Shown: in pieces, positions 35,850-48,016 of the stretch
Layout of the letters: every line of letters begins with the position of its first letter
Numbering within the stretch: position 1 is the first letter of the stretch
NCBI GenBank assembly: GCA_007644065.1
Contig: VJWN01000033.1
Location: 62,001 to 126,000 of the forward strand
Source: Margaritispora aquatica
Lineage: Eukaryota; Ascomycota; Leotiomycetes; Helotiales; Discinellaceae
Reading direction: 5' to 3'
Length of the DNA stretch: 64,000 bases
Translations under genes and position numbers: made by a program
Notes under the pieces: generated by a model
Told to the model about the DNA's origin: nothing
The model's database searches: none
Seen by the model: only the letters and a program-made list of their open reading frames with translations

Positions 35850-36885
35850 CTACACACTATCGACAGCTCTTCCCTCCCAAGATTCTCTACCAGTCCACGA
35901 AAATCGATTTGCCTGTTTATCCGAAGTCTTTGCCGCAGCAGCCTTCTTGATTTCAGAGCTCGGATTGAGAGTTCCATTATCCGCGCTCATCTCAAATGTT
36001 GTGTTCGCTGGCATCTCTTGTGCATTCGGGTGTTGTAACGAGACATTCTCATACGTAGGAAGCATATGTAGTTGAGCTTCTGGTGACGGCAACTCTTGGG
36101 GTTTGAGGCCTTTGAGCTGCATCTCTTGTGTGCCTTGCTGCCACATGCCTTTTTGATTGTTGCTTAGACTCTCTGGATCAGTTTGACTGTCCTCATCTGG
36201 TATGGCTGCTCCGCGAGCTTTCCTACCAGCCGCCCGTTGTCGGAATAGAAAGATAGCAAGTCCAATAAGGGCAAATGCTGCTACTGCACCACCCACACCA
36301 ATTCCAATGTCCTTCCCCCGTGAACTGCCTGAGCTGTTTGTATTGGAGTTGCTTGGTGCCGAGGTTGAGGAGTCAGAGTCGTTGAGTGTTGGTGAAGCTG
36401 CAGCAGTTGATGTTGATGCTGCTGGCTGGTTCAGACCAAACGTGATTGGCGTTGCACGAGCTGTGTTGTTGATCTTGATTGTGAAGCTGTTCGCCCCGTA
36501 ACCAGCAGATGAATTCGGCCTGAGATCGAAGTAGCAACTGGCCATGTTCGGCCATTGGAATTGTACGAGCTGAGAGGCATTGAAGGCTGGGACATTTGCA
36601 ATCTGTTCTAGCAAATGTGTTAGACTAGAGAGGGGGAGTAACAGAAGGTAAAGAACACTTACTCTCTAGCAATATGCCAGGATTGGTGGTATTACGACAG
36701 AATGTATACAGCTTAGGCGTAGGGAAAGGTGATAGGTATGTTACATTAATGGTGTCAAGATAGTTGACTGAGATCCCCGTAGAAGAGGGGTAATTGAAAG
36801 TCACACCATGTTCGTCTGCTTTGGCAAGAGTGAAGAGCAATGTGCTCAGGAGTATAACGAACGTATTCAAGGAAAAGGAAGGCAT
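35850..36885 (-). CDS. Single-pass cell-surface membrane protein
   Basis: Two exons (36663-36885 and 35850-36607) with a 55-bp intron (GTAAGT, CTAAC branch site, GCTAG) give 326 residues. Residues 1-23 form a signal peptide (FVILLSTLLFTLAKA). The ectodomain, about 24-173, has N-glycosylation sequons and ends in a Ser/Thr/Asn-rich stalk. A single transmembrane helix with small residues (GIGVGGAVAAFALIGLAIFLF) sits at about 174-196 and is followed by RQRAAGRK as stop-transfer. The cytoplasmic tail is about 130 residues and contains polar and acidic stretches. The layout resembles Mid2/Wsc-like wall sensors and many Pezizomycotina proteins of unknown role, but I see no WSC or CFEM cysteine pattern. 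It is divergent from ELP5. Confidence 0.82.
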
Positions 36886-37966
36886 TTTGCGAATAGACGA
36901 AGTAATTAGAAAATTAAACGCGTAGTTTGAAGTGAAGAACAGATGTATGGAGATGATGAGATGAGGATAACCAACATTGTCAGCAATCTAGCCTTGATAC
37001 CGAGTAATGCTCTGGAGACAAGTTCGCTGGAACTTTATTGCAGATAGCAACACGGGAGAGTAGCACAAATAGAACGCGCTTCAACACAGTGCTTACTTCT
37101 TCTCATTGGGCACTAAGCGTGGCTGGCCGTGGCTGATTGTCCACTGAGCCCCATCTTTGCTGTAAGCGCTAGGATTGAGGCTGAACCACCAACCATTGAT
37201 TAGGCACATCGAAAGGTAGCGGAAGCTTAGATTTTAGTGTTTTGTAGGTAAAAATTGCAGCGCTAGGTGGCGCTGTTGACCCTGACAGCCTGATTTCTGA
37301 CCATTTGACCGGATGAGGGAGCAGACATCATTGGTTGTTTCTCGACTTCGTAAAGACAAGCCAATGATAGCAACGCAGATCTCAAGGATGAAACTGTCCA
37401 GCCACAAAAGAACGAGAGGCGACGTATCACAAGCTTTTGGCACATAGCCTTCACTGTGCCCGTGGTCTACGTAGTCCATCTTTGTTATTCTCCCAGAGCC
37501 GACCAGAAACATCTGCTTGATACACCAGTAAATATTCTTTGCATGGTTCTGAATATAAGAAAACCTGCAAGAATTAGCATTGCTCAATCATGAAGCCCTC
37601 AACGTACTACGTGCGTACATCCTATCAACTCCGCATTGTTCTTTGGTTCGAAGGATGCTGCTGTGTTAGGAATAGTATCCTGCAGGTGTAGAGGTTCAAG
37701 ACAACGCGATACATTATGGTATCTGTTTCAATATAATAAAAATGGTAATAATGGTAATATTGGCAATGCCGGTCTTTGATAATGTTTTCTATATAATGAT
37801 GAAGAAAGGATGGGAAGGACAGTCGGGGAGAGTGGAAATAAAGTTCGGGTAGCGGTCCGTCTTTCGGCCCGGGCACAAAATCCGGAAGTCCCAAGCAGCA
37901 TTGAGTGAACTTGTCTTCCATTCTGGCATCGGGTTCGTCCATATCAAACAAACCACAGCACCCAAA
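36886..37966. promoter_or_regulatory. Divergent promoter region, membrane protein / ELP5
   Basis: 1.1 kb between two divergently transcribed genes. No coding frame or marked repeat was found, and no specific binding site can be defended. Confidence 0.4.
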
Positions 37967-39224
37967 ATGGCACCTTCACTGTTGCAACAACGACGAACTC
38001 ATAATACTTTACTCTTTCAGAAACTCTTGAATCTCAGAGATGGAGCAAGTCCTTTCACGCTGGTGCTGGATAGCTTGGAGCAAGGCAGCGGACCGATTGT
38101 GAAGGAGTTTGCCAGACGGGCGAAGGTGAGAGATTCTTATCTGTTACGAGGTGATATCGATGAGAGAATTGCTTTTTACCAAAGAAAGTGTTGCGCAAGT
38201 GTGCTGTTTGAGGCTTTTGCTGCGAATATCAGATTCTGACTCTCATTTTTGTCAATGTCACATGACCATTTCCTTGCTTGATGTTTTTGTTTTAGAACTG
38301 TCTTCGTGGATAGAAAACTGGACGACAAGTCTAAGGCAGAAGTTTTCTCCTCTTTGTAGAGTTCAAATGCCATATCAAGGCCAGAGGCCAGAAGAACGCC
38401 TTTGAGTAATTTATCACATGATATATGTATTCGTTTTACCTATGTCGCACATCGCAATCCTTGACATATGCAGGTCATATGTGGAGCATATGTGAGACCT
38501 GACAAGAAATCAGCACCAAGAGCACTTATTCAGACCTAGCTAAGAATCGTTTGCTAACATGTCGTCTGGATAGATATCAAAGAGCAAGATAATCTTCATC
38601 TCTTATTCTACTCTAAAGCAGAAAGTTGCTTTCGAGATCGATGTCTTCATCAGCACTCGAGGCAAATCCTTAGCGAATCTACGGACAGAAATCCTCTCTC
38701 ACCTCCCCCAGCTTCAACAAACTGCTCCAGCATCATCAAATTCCACACCACCGAGTAAGTTCTCAGCTTGGAAACATGTAGACACTACTGACGAGACCAG
38801 AATACCTGCTCATAATCGACAACTTACATCCTATCGCCTCAAGCTCACCCCAACACCTCTCGACCTTCTTGTCTTCCCTCCTCCTCTCACCTCAAATCTC
38901 CCTTCTAGCAACCTATCACACAGACATCCCCCTGCCCAAACCAACATCACCATACACACCCGATCCGTTCACCACGCTCAACTACCTCGCCACAGCAATC
39001 CTCTCACTCTCCCCATTCTCCCAAGTACTAGCAAGGAAGCGAGCCAGAGACAGGAGTGTGCAAGAACCCGTGTTTGGCCTGAAAGAGGAACGCGAGGGCA
39101 TTCTGGTTGGCTTGAAAGGCAGAGGCACCGAACCAGGCGTCGTAGTGAACATGGAGATCCGGCGTCGTTCCGGACGTGGCGTCGTCGAGAAATTTGTCCT
39201 GAGCACACCTGCACCCAGCACCAC

Positions 39225-39256
<32 letters not shown>

Positions 39257-39558
39257 TGGCCAGCAACAAACTCCCGGGTCTCAGCGACTTCATACTGCTA
39301 GACGACCATCCGCTCTTCAACGCGGTGCCATCTGGCTCGCAGCCACCACCACCACCACACGAAGGAGAAGACGTCGAGACGACATTTAGCATGGGGCTGA
39401 CGGAGAAGCAGAAGCGGGATAGGGAGAATGTGGTCCTGCCGTATTTCGATGCGCAGAAGGAGGGTGGAGCGCAGGGGCCTGGTGAGGGAGGGAGGATTCT
39501 GTATGAGATGGGCGAGGAGGATCGGGAGGACTTTGATGATGAGGAAGATGAGATTTGA
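37967..39558 (+). CDS. ELP5: Elongator complex subunit 5 (Iki1/Elp5)
   Basis: Elp5 is part of the Elp4-5-6 RecA-like ring of Elongator, which modifies wobble uridines of tRNAs. Three exons (37967-38125, 38574-38754, 38801-39558) join in phase to give 365 residues. The start at MAPSLLQQRRTHNTLLFQKLL fits family N-termini better than the in-frame ATG 22 codons upstream. Family-like features are LVLDSLEQGSGPIVKEFARRAK, KIIFISYSTL, YLLIIDNLHPI and the terminal acidic tail (EEDREDFDDEEDEI) preceded by NVVLPYFDAQKEG. Intron 1 is unusually long (448 bp) and holds a hairpin. A run of ten CAG codons encodes poly-Gln in the loop before LPGLSDFILLDDHP. It converges with the hydrolase gene. Confidence 0.9.
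38471..38501 (+). repeat. Hairpin inside ELP5 intron 1
   Basis: Arms CAGGTC-ATATG and CATAT-(GTGA)-GACCTG pair over 11 base pairs with a 5-nt loop and a 4-nt bulge. It could be a structural element or the footprint of a small inserted repeat. Confidence 0.6.
39226..39255 (+). repeat. (CAG)10 coding microsatellite
   Basis: Ten uninterrupted CAG codons in ELP5 exon 3 encode ten glutamines. The tract is likely length-polymorphic. Confidence 0.95.
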
Positions 39559-40558
39559 GGTGATGGAGCTTGGTAATCGATCATAGAAGAAACATTACTC
39601 CATTCTCATATGCCTCCGCATTGGAGAATGTCATCGATCAGATAAGTCTTGGTGATCTCCTTGCTAGACCGTTGTTAGGCAGGCAGTGAGCTGGACTTGG
39701 TCGACCACACACACACACACTCTCTCAAGCGAATTAAGATCCCAAGTGTCTCTTATCTAGGATTGCTAACTATGCTTAAGTACTTAGGTACTTAAATTAA
39801 ATGAGTGAGTGAATATTCAATCGATGGGTAAGTAGAGAAGTAGAAGAGCGTGTTACGACCGCGAAACCTGAAGATCAACACTCAACACCTCGCTAACATG
39901 GCCCAAAGACCAAGAGAAGCATGCGAAAAATGGGTATTGCATCTATCACGCGCACACACACACACGCACACACACACACACAAGCAAACAGTAAACAGTA
40001 AACAAACAAGGTCGCAAGGCAAAATCTCATGCATAAGTATGTCAGACAGCCAATGATAACGCCATCGCGTCGAACGAAACCGTCCGTCTTGCCTGCCCGC
40101 CTACCTGTCTACCTGATATCCGCGCATGCCACATTCCCATCCCAAGCCATCCCATCCCAACCCAACCCAATTCATCCCATCCAGAACCCAAACACCTCAC
40201 TCCCAACCCCAACGCAACGCAACGCAACGCAACGCAACACAAACACAACGCACATCGGATCCCAAACGCCCAGTCCTGGAATATAATGCCTAGAAACGTT
40301 GCTCCTGGTGCATGTATGTCCAGGGAGGAACAGACAGCCAAATAGCCAGTTCTATCATCTACCGTCTACCTCCCTACCTTCCTGCGAACATACTCGCCCA
40401 TGTCCCCAAAATGCGTCTACTTCGTTTGCTCATCATGACCTCCCCGTCCAGCGCAACCAGCTCTCTTTCACCGCCGTCCAATTCGCAAAACAGTAACCGA
40501 GGACTGCTCCCAGTGCCCAGAACGGACCCCATCGCCACATCCCCCTCCACCCCGCGAG
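39559..40558. other. Convergent 3' intergenic region with microsatellites
   Basis: Lies between the stops of ELP5 and the hydrolase. It contains CA repeats at about 39706-39720 and 39952-39982 and a tandem AACGC pentamer (about five copies) at 40211-40236. No coding frame is supported. Confidence 0.6.
40211..40236. repeat. (AACGC)n pentamer tandem
   Basis: About five perfect AACGC units downstream of the hydrolase stop. Confidence 0.9.
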
Positions 40559-41810
40559 TCATTTGCTCTCTCCCTCTTCCTCTTCCTCTTCCTCTTCCTC
40601 GTTCGCACCACTCGCACTCGCACTCGCATTCGCACTGCCTCTCCCCACAAACCTCGCCACCCAATGGACAGCAGGTCTCAGGACCGTCCTGTGGACATCG
40701 TTCCCTATTACTTCTCGCACGTCAAATGCGTGCACCATCCCCGGAACGACGACGGTCTCGACGGGGATGGATTGCTCTTCTAGTGCAGAGTGGAATTCAT
40801 GGACGTGCGAGACGTCGAAAATCTCGTCCGCGGTGCCGATCGCTTGGTACGTGGGCGGGTAGCGGTGTTTGCGAGATAGATGGAGCGGACCTAGGTGGGT
40901 GATGTGTTAATTCGAATGCCTTCATTGAAAACATGAGGCGAAAGTAAAAACTCACTAATATCATCAATCTCGTCCTCATCGACACAACCTCGTTCCGGCA
41001 TCTCTAACTCCCCGTGCTCATTTCTCACCAAACCCCTCAGCAAGAACTCGGCCAAAATCGCTTCTCGGAAGAACGTCAGGCTGATGAACTGTCGCGGCTT
41101 CTGGTAGTCCTTTGCTTTCTCCGGCAAAGCGAGCTCCGTGGGCGGTTGCGCGTAATCCGTCGCTTCGGCTAGGAGAGACGGCGTGCAGGGCTTGCAGTGC
41201 AGGCGCGCGAGACGGCCGCGGTTGAGCCAGGGCAGGGTGTGGAAGTTGGTGGGGCCGTACATGGAGAGGATTGCCTGAGGCGGGGTGGCCCAGAGTTTCG
41301 GCTGTGGAGGTGTGAGTTAGTGATGAGAAGCGCAAGTGTGTGAGTGAGAAAGGCACGTACTGTGAGGAGAGCGAGATGAGATCCTGCTGAGCCGCCTGCG
41401 ACTATGATCTTGCTCGTATCACACTTGTGTCCTGAGTCTCTGATTTCCACTGGTAGTTGTTCTCGCAGCCATAATTCGATATCTCGGATATCTTCTTGTT
41501 GGCCTTGAAATGACGTCTCGGGCATGAGTCGATAATCCATTGAAGCGATTATGAAACCCAGCTCCAAGAACTCGTGGAATACTGGACGCGAGTAATCGGA
41601 CTTATTGCCTCCGATCCATCCACCACCATGGATGAATAGCATTATCGGACAATCATCTTTGGTGGTCGAATTTGAATTTAAATCCGAATATGGATAGTAG
41701 ATATCGACAGCTATAGACGATGTGTCGACGACTTTGTAAATGCAGGTTTTTGATATGGGAAGTGGTGGTGGGCGTGGTGGTAATGTGATGGGATTCATGC
41801 TCGACGACAT
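40559..41810 (-). CDS. Alpha/beta-hydrolase (HSL-like esterase/lipase)
   Basis: Three exons (41361-41810, 40956-41301, 40559-40890) join in phase to give 375 residues. The HGGGW oxyanion motif (61-65), the nucleophile elbow GGSAG with Ser141, Asp287 in GTADEIFD and His319 in PGMVHAFD make a complete catalytic triad of the hormone-sensitive-lipase (type IV) family. There is no signal peptide, so a cytosolic enzyme on small esters or a detoxification or secondary-metabolism role is likely; the substrate is unknown. The middle segment (about 170-265) is an unusual charged, Pro-rich lid. The C terminus is odd: a SANASASASG stretch followed by eight consecutive Glu, encoded by tandem GAGTGC and GAAGAG repeats (40571-40625), so tail length probably varies. 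Confidence 0.9.
40571..40625 (-). repeat. Coding tandem repeats in hydrolase C terminus
   Basis: A CTCTTC hexamer repeat (plus-strand view) next to a CACTCG/CACTCG-type repeat encodes the Glu run and the Ser-Ala run of the hydrolase tail. Confidence 0.85.
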
Positions 41811-42164
41811 GAGGTTGGGATAAGGTGTGGAGTTGTGTGGTGTAATGTAGTGTGGTGTACGTGAGACTAGCTAATGGCCGTTTACATTTACCGTTGGACT
41901 GGCAGCACCTTTACTAGTTAGGTGATGGGTTTCCTCTTGGGGCCGGTGTGCATCGTATATGGTGCCGTGCAGTGCAGTGACTTCCCTGAAACGGACAGAA
42001 GTATACGGAAGTAGTAGGAGGTGTCAAGTTGGATCGACGAGTTTTGAAACGCTTAGGTGAGAAGGGCGAGAATGAGGAGGAGAAGGGGAAAAGGGAAGGG
42101 CATTAATGCAGAGGAAATCTAAAGTAGAAAAGAAGCTCATGCGGAAGAAAAGAAGCAAAGCAAA

Positions 42165-42190
42165 GGGAAGGGGAGGGGAGGGGGAAGGGG
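42165..42190 (+). repeat. G-quadruplex motif in polypurine tract
   Basis: Five runs of 3-5 G (42165-67, 42170-73, 42175-78, 42180-84, 42187-90) are separated by 1-2 A, about 360 bases upstream of the hydrolase ATG. This is a textbook G4-forming pattern. Confidence 0.75.
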
Positions 42191-43245
42191 AAGCCAAAGC
42201 CCACCTGGGTATAACATGGTATGTGGTATGGCAGCCCACACAATCGCAGCACTAGCTGGGTATAGTAATAGTTGGGTAGAGTAAGTAGGTAGAAAAGAGG
42301 TTAGTGTAAGGGAGAGAAATAGAGAGGAGAAGGGAGGAGAGGAGAGGAGAGTAGAGGATGTGGGATGTAGGAGTAAAGCTAGCGACTATGCTCTCTTCCT
42401 CTCTCTCCTCTCCCCTCCCCTCCTCCCGACTATAACCATGACTATCCACGCACCGTACCGACCGAGCGAGCAAGCATGGAAGCATGGAAACATGGAAGCA
42501 TGGAAGCAAGCATAAGCTAACTACTAACTGACTGACTAAATGGGACGAGTAGTAGAGGGGAAAGTAGAGGAGAAAGTAGAGGAAGAAAACAAAGCGAAAG
42601 CTAAAAGCAGGCCTGATTGACTTCTCTGTTCTCTGTCTCTCCTCTTGACAAGGTACCTTGCATAAGTGGGGTGTCATCGCCGTCGTCGAATTGCAGTCAC
42701 TTTCTACCTCTTTGAACACTCATTGGCACCCGGGATTTTTCGCTCTGAGCTCTGAGCTCTGAGCTCTGGGCATGGGCCATCTAAGGTAGCAGAAAAAAAA
42801 AAAGAGACCGCCCTGGCAGCAGCAGCAGCAAATTAACCTGGCCACTTTTTTCACGCTTGCACACTTTCACTCTCCCAAGAGGCGAGGCGTCCTCCCGGTA
42901 GAGCAGAGCCAGACAACGCCTAAGACATACCCACAAGCCTAGTAGGATGAAAATGGCGGCGAGCGCTGATTCTGGCTGGCTGGCGGTGGCCATGCCCATG
43001 GTCTCGGTACCACCAAGCTCCATGACGCTCGGGAAGCTGTCTTCTAGCGCTTGGGGTGTGATAGGTTGAACCGCCTTTTCTTTGCTATGTGCGATGCATG
43101 TACTTATGTACACATGCACACATATGTGGTGGTGGTGGGTAGTGTTGATTGTGTGCGCACTAGGTACAGCACAGTACGATAGAGTACTTCCTCCCTTCAT
43201 AGCGAGGAGCTGATATGCACTGACAGGGGAAAAGGAATCACCTTT

Positions 43246-43250
<5 letters not shown>

Positions 43251-43280
<30 letters not shown>
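43251..43280. repeat. (CT)15 microsatellite
   Basis: Fifteen uninterrupted CT units directly after a run of eight T. Confidence 0.95.
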
Positions 43281-43283
<3 letters not shown>

Positions 43284-43779
43284 TCCAGTTTTCACCCTCT
43301 CTATCACCTCTCTTTTGCCGATGAGAGAGGATTGTGGAAACGCACTGGCCATCTGTTCTCTTGCTGACTTTGTTCTTGGTCACATTATTATTACAGCCAG
43401 CATTTCCACGGGGGTGACAAGAGAGAGACGAGAGTCATTCAATTCAGTTAGATAATGGTATTACCAGTGACGTGGATTCCAGATCGCTGATCAAGGGGAC
43501 GTTTGCCTCTGTGGTCTTGATCGGAGAAAATACAGATAGCGAGACAGGACCTGCAAGATGGCGAGGAAGACGGAGGATGCAACGGAGTCGGCAGTTGACA
43601 GGTCTCAGTGTGTAGTGTGTGTGTGGCTGTTGGCAGGGAATCGAAGCTGAGAGAGGATGGTGATTGGGGCGAGTGTGTGATGGATCGCTGCATGGATGAG
43701 AAGAACATCCATTTGATTTCCATCCGAACATCTCCAACAAACTAAAAAGCTAGACTGCGAGCGACTAGAGAGAGTGAGT

Positions 43780-43800
43780 GAGTAAGTAAGTAAGTAAGTA
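43780..43800. repeat. (GTAA)n tetramer tandem
   Basis: About five GTAA units preceded by GTGA units in non-coding DNA. Confidence 0.9.
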
Positions 43801-44642
43801 GGTGACACCTAAAATAAAACAAATCCAGTATAGAACATCTCGCCTCCAACACTTTCGACGCACCCCAACAAAGCGGGAAGTATTTCAGATTCTGTACCCC
43901 GTTTAAGGGCATAAAATCAGATCCGCACATCACAGTTCCACACTCCAATGGCACTCCAATGGCACTCCCACATCTAGCCTTTCCTTACGTAGGGGGCTGG
44001 AGGAACGAATCTCCAAGGACTCAGTGGCGGACGCCCTGATTCACCTCAGCAGTCAAGCACTCATTGTTTTTTTTCCCTATGACCGGTAATTTGCAATCAA
44101 AAACCCCCCATATAAGGAGGAGACAAGGCTAGACGGTTAGACTATCAACTTACTGTACGTACTGTACGTACGGAGGAGGGTATACATTGAATGTACTATA
44201 ACGGATGATGCGAGGACGTCCACGAATCCGCGTCTTGGGGTCGCATATCTTGTCAGTTATCAGATTTCCGTCCAAGGCACGCTTTGATGACCGCTTGCGC
44301 ACGTGGGAGAACAGGCCATTGAGACCATGTCACGAAATGATGCTGTCTTCTGGTGTGGATATATCGTGCAAGTTACTGGTACTTTCTATCTGCGTGCATG
44401 ATAAAAGTATTAAGATCGACAAGATAGGAGTTATGGAATGTGGATGCATGCAATACGGGGAAAAAAAGTAAGGAATCAAGAGGTGAGAAACGAGGCTTTG
44501 GGATACAATTGACTGAGGGTGACTCGGCGACTGTCGATCGCATCGCATTGTATTGTATCGTATCACCTAGAAACACCACAACAGTCATGTACTCAATCAA
44601 TGCAAAATGCAAAAATTTAAACCATGAGGGGAGAGAACAATT

Positions 44643-44654
44643 GGGGGGGGGGGG
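44643..44654. repeat. Homopolymer G12
   Basis: Twelve consecutive G residues, a likely site of length error or polymorphism. Confidence 0.9.
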
Positions 44655-45799
44655 TGTGATCAAATGCGGTATCGCCATCCTACCGCCGTCTTTAGTAATC
44701 CGTCGTTCGCAATGTTTCGCAATGCGACTCATGTAACGGTGTGGTTGTATTGCCTTGAACTTAAGCGGAAGGTTGAGCTTGATCGACAACACCGTTTCGT
44801 GTCAAGTCTTGTGCAACCACATAGAGACCCGCAAAGAGGCAACACGCATTATCTTACGGCATATAGTTCTCGTGTAATGCAAACCGCCAAGCTGAAAGAT
44901 AGTCACAAGATGATATATCTAAGCTGAGCTGACGTCAGGGCATGTTGGCAGAGACGACATAGATATCTTGTGGTACGTGATGATACCAGTGTACCTCCGT
45001 AGAATGTTTGATCAATAATTAGTCAGTCGATCGTTTTGACGTTTCATCTTTTCCCGTCGCCTATCTAATTACTGACTGTATATGAATCATCAAGCCACGT
45101 GCCATTGTGTGAGTTCTATTCGCGAGGGTGTTGCTTTGATTCACTATAAGGCAAGATTAATCTGGCAATATCTCAACTTGACACCAACGCAAATCAATCC
45201 AGGTGAGATGTTTGTCGGTTGCGGTGAGCTGAAATATCAAGCAGTCTTCGTACTCGCGAAGCAATCAAGGACCAGCAACGCAACATCCAAACACAATTGG
45301 CGATCTCGCACTGCGCTGGTCGCCAATAACCTGGCGAGTGGTCGTGTTGTGGGATGGATAATCGATAGTCGGCATCCACAGGTATGTGCATATGCACCGC
45401 AAATTCGCACAGGCGCCTGCACATCTCATTCGGTAGAACATTTTGGCCTTCTTCTATTCGGTTTCGCCTAATGTCGCACACAAAATAGTATATACGCAGG
45501 TACATATGGAGACAGACAGAATTAGACGAATGGAATCTCTGCTAAAAAGTCAACCTGATGTTTCACAACATACATCAAGGCCGTGTAACACGACCCAACA
45601 GTTATCATGATATTGACAACTTGCATTCATACCAACGACCACTCACAGTTGCATCTCCAACTCACAATAGAACTGCCGTCTTCCATGAGCCAACAAGCAA
45701 TTCAACCTCTATCATACGAAGTAAGCTGCCTCCCTCACAAACCAACAACCGACCAAACCACATACAGAACGGAGCCACTCCCTCCTTACCTAGTCCTTA

Positions 45800-45834
45800 C
45801 CTACTTACCTACCTACCTACCTACCTACTTACCT
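45800..45834. repeat. (CTAC)n tandem, first copy
   Basis: Imperfect CTAC repeat of about eight units; a near-identical array lies about 180 bases downstream. Confidence 0.9.
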
Positions 45835-45979
45835 CCCTGCCCTACTATGTTCTGTTTCTGTTTCTCCTCCAACTTTTCCAGCTCCCAGCCCGCTGGGTCA
45901 CAACGGCTAACCACATGGGGAATTCGTCCACCGCCTCTTCCCTTCCTTTCCTTCCTTCGCCCCTCTTCTAGCTCCCTGC

Positions 45980-46010
45980 CCTACCTACCTACCTACCTAC
46001 CTACCTACCT
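45980..46010. repeat. (CTAC)n tandem, second copy
   Basis: About seven perfect CTAC units. Confidence 0.9.
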
Positions 46011-48016
46011 TGACTCACAGTGTTTGCAAGGCATGCAAGACAACACGCAACACAGCACCATAGGTGATACCACGCAGGGCATATTCAGCTTTCATCTTGA
46101 CTTGTACATGCCGTGCTGCGCTGTGCAGCGTAGCTGTGCCATCCATATCCATATCTATCTCCATATCCAGGGAAACCCCAGCTGGACAAACTTGCCTCCA
46201 CAACTTCATACCGAATAGCATAGTTAATTCTCCGCGCGAATCCGTTTGGTCCATACTGGTGGAGTGGAATACCAAGTTTCCACAAAGGCGAATATCTACC
46301 TTCGTACCTTACTGTAGGTGCCGTATCTGCAGTACCTACTCGAGAAGCGGTCAGCGTATAAAGCGCTGCACTCGGCTATCGGTTGCCTTTGACGCGAGCC
46401 AGACGCAGTCACTCCAAGACACCTGCCTTACCTTTTGCCTTACCTTACCATACCTCAGATAGACGTCCTGCACTGCTTTGCACTTTCATCCCATAGTCGT
46501 ATTCTCAACCATACAAATGGATCTCTCTACAGGACCCAGCACAATGATCCCGTCCCTCTCTTCTAATCCTTCAAGATACAGCCTAAGTGTGACCGGTTAT
46601 TAAACCCCACGTCGTATTCGTGTCCTATCTATCTGGGTGTGAAGTACGGTAGTTCTACCTAAGGATGCAATGTTTCCCGCTTTCCGGCGGCTCCAGCCAT
46701 CTAGCTATCTACCTATCTACAAATATGCGTGACGAGATAGATGAGTGCAGTATTTGAGTTTATACTCCCTGCCAGTCAGTATACCGTGTACCGGCATCAC
46801 ACCAGCCTCCGTATTTATCAACCTTGGTAGACTAGACTAGACGAGACGAGCCGTCACACCTATGAGTTGTGCAAGGTCTAGCATAGCCTAGTCCTGCTCA
46901 GACAAAGTGTTCAGTTCAGTTGACAAGCAAGCAAGCCTACCTATCTACCTACTCAACCGAGGGGCTACTCGTAGGCAAGACTATCTCCCCCCTCCCCTAC
47001 CTAACTCCTACCTACCTGCCCAACAAGTCACACAAACAACGTGCCAGTCAGTAAGCAAACAAGCAAGCAAGCAAGCATGAATGACATGCTGTGAGTAGAT
47101 CCCAATATGGGGTAGAGATCAAACTGAATCGCCTCATCTCGCCTCACCCCTAAAATGAAATATGAGAAGTGACACGATCTCGGCTGGCACGACCGAACTC
47201 ACTCACGATCACGCATATCGTCATATTGTAACACAACACCACACACTCAACCCTACCAGGCTATACCATACCAAACATACCATGCCATAGATAAACATCA
47301 TACAAACCTGCTTCATTCACTCACTTACTCGTGTAAACGATCGTTGGGCAACGAAGATAGTTAAGATCGACCAAAAAAAGCAACAAAGAATGAAAGAAAG
47401 AAAGAAAGGAATACATACACTTTATATGTTGTTAAAAAAAAAAAGATAATCCGGTCATCTATCTCATCGATGGATGCTTTTTAGTCTTAGATGAAAATCG
47501 GATCGGATCGAGAAAAAGTAAAATTAGGAGAAACTTGTGTAACCACCTACCTTGACTTATATATCAGGCCCGGTTGGTGGAAGTCCGCTGAAGAGAGCAA
47601 GCAGCCACGTAAATATATATGAGGATCACCAATTTTGCCTTGGCCCTGCTCGGCCCAACATCAACGAACAGAGATGGCAGAAAGCACATTGGGCTCACGA
47701 CTGGAACTGAACACAGCAGCAGCAGTAGGCCAGTAGACAGGGACGTTACAAGCATAGCAAAACGAGTCAAAAACAAGGCAGCTCTTCGTATCACTCCATT
47801 TTCCATTTGCATTTCCACTTCCACTCCCCTCCAAACGCAATAGTAAAGACCAAACCCAAACCCTGTATGCCCGCTAAAATCCTAGACTCCATGCAATGCT
47901 GCCTACTGTATGATATCTATCCACAAAAGAATGCACCCGCACCCGCACCTGCACTATCTATCTAACCGCACGCAACGTGAGCGCAGGAAAGTCCGACACC
48001 TTCCTCACCCCATCAA

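Larger units (their letters stand above)
41811..48016. other. Gene-poor, microsatellite-dense 6.2-kb region
   Basis: No supported gene on either strand; open frames here are low-complexity translations of repeats. It holds polypurine tracts (42060-42190 and 42300-42600), a GAGCTCT tandem near 42745-42772, (CT)15, a GTAA tandem, a 12-G run, two CTAC tandems and AAGC tandems near 46925 and 47055. The left end is the hydrolase promoter and the right end is the 3' flank of the Mso1-like gene. Confidence 0.55.

Noticed and set aside
40042..40341. Minus-strand frame with Cys/Gly/Leu repeats
   Set aside because: Translation of AACGC and CCCAAC tandem repeats between convergent genes.
42252..43383. 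Two long minus-strand frames (155 and 200 codons)
   Set aside because: Low-complexity translations of polypurine and CT repeats with no conserved features.
45607..46218. 203-codon plus-strand frame
   Set aside because: Runs through two CTAC arrays (LPTYLPTY repeats) and lacks coding character outside them.
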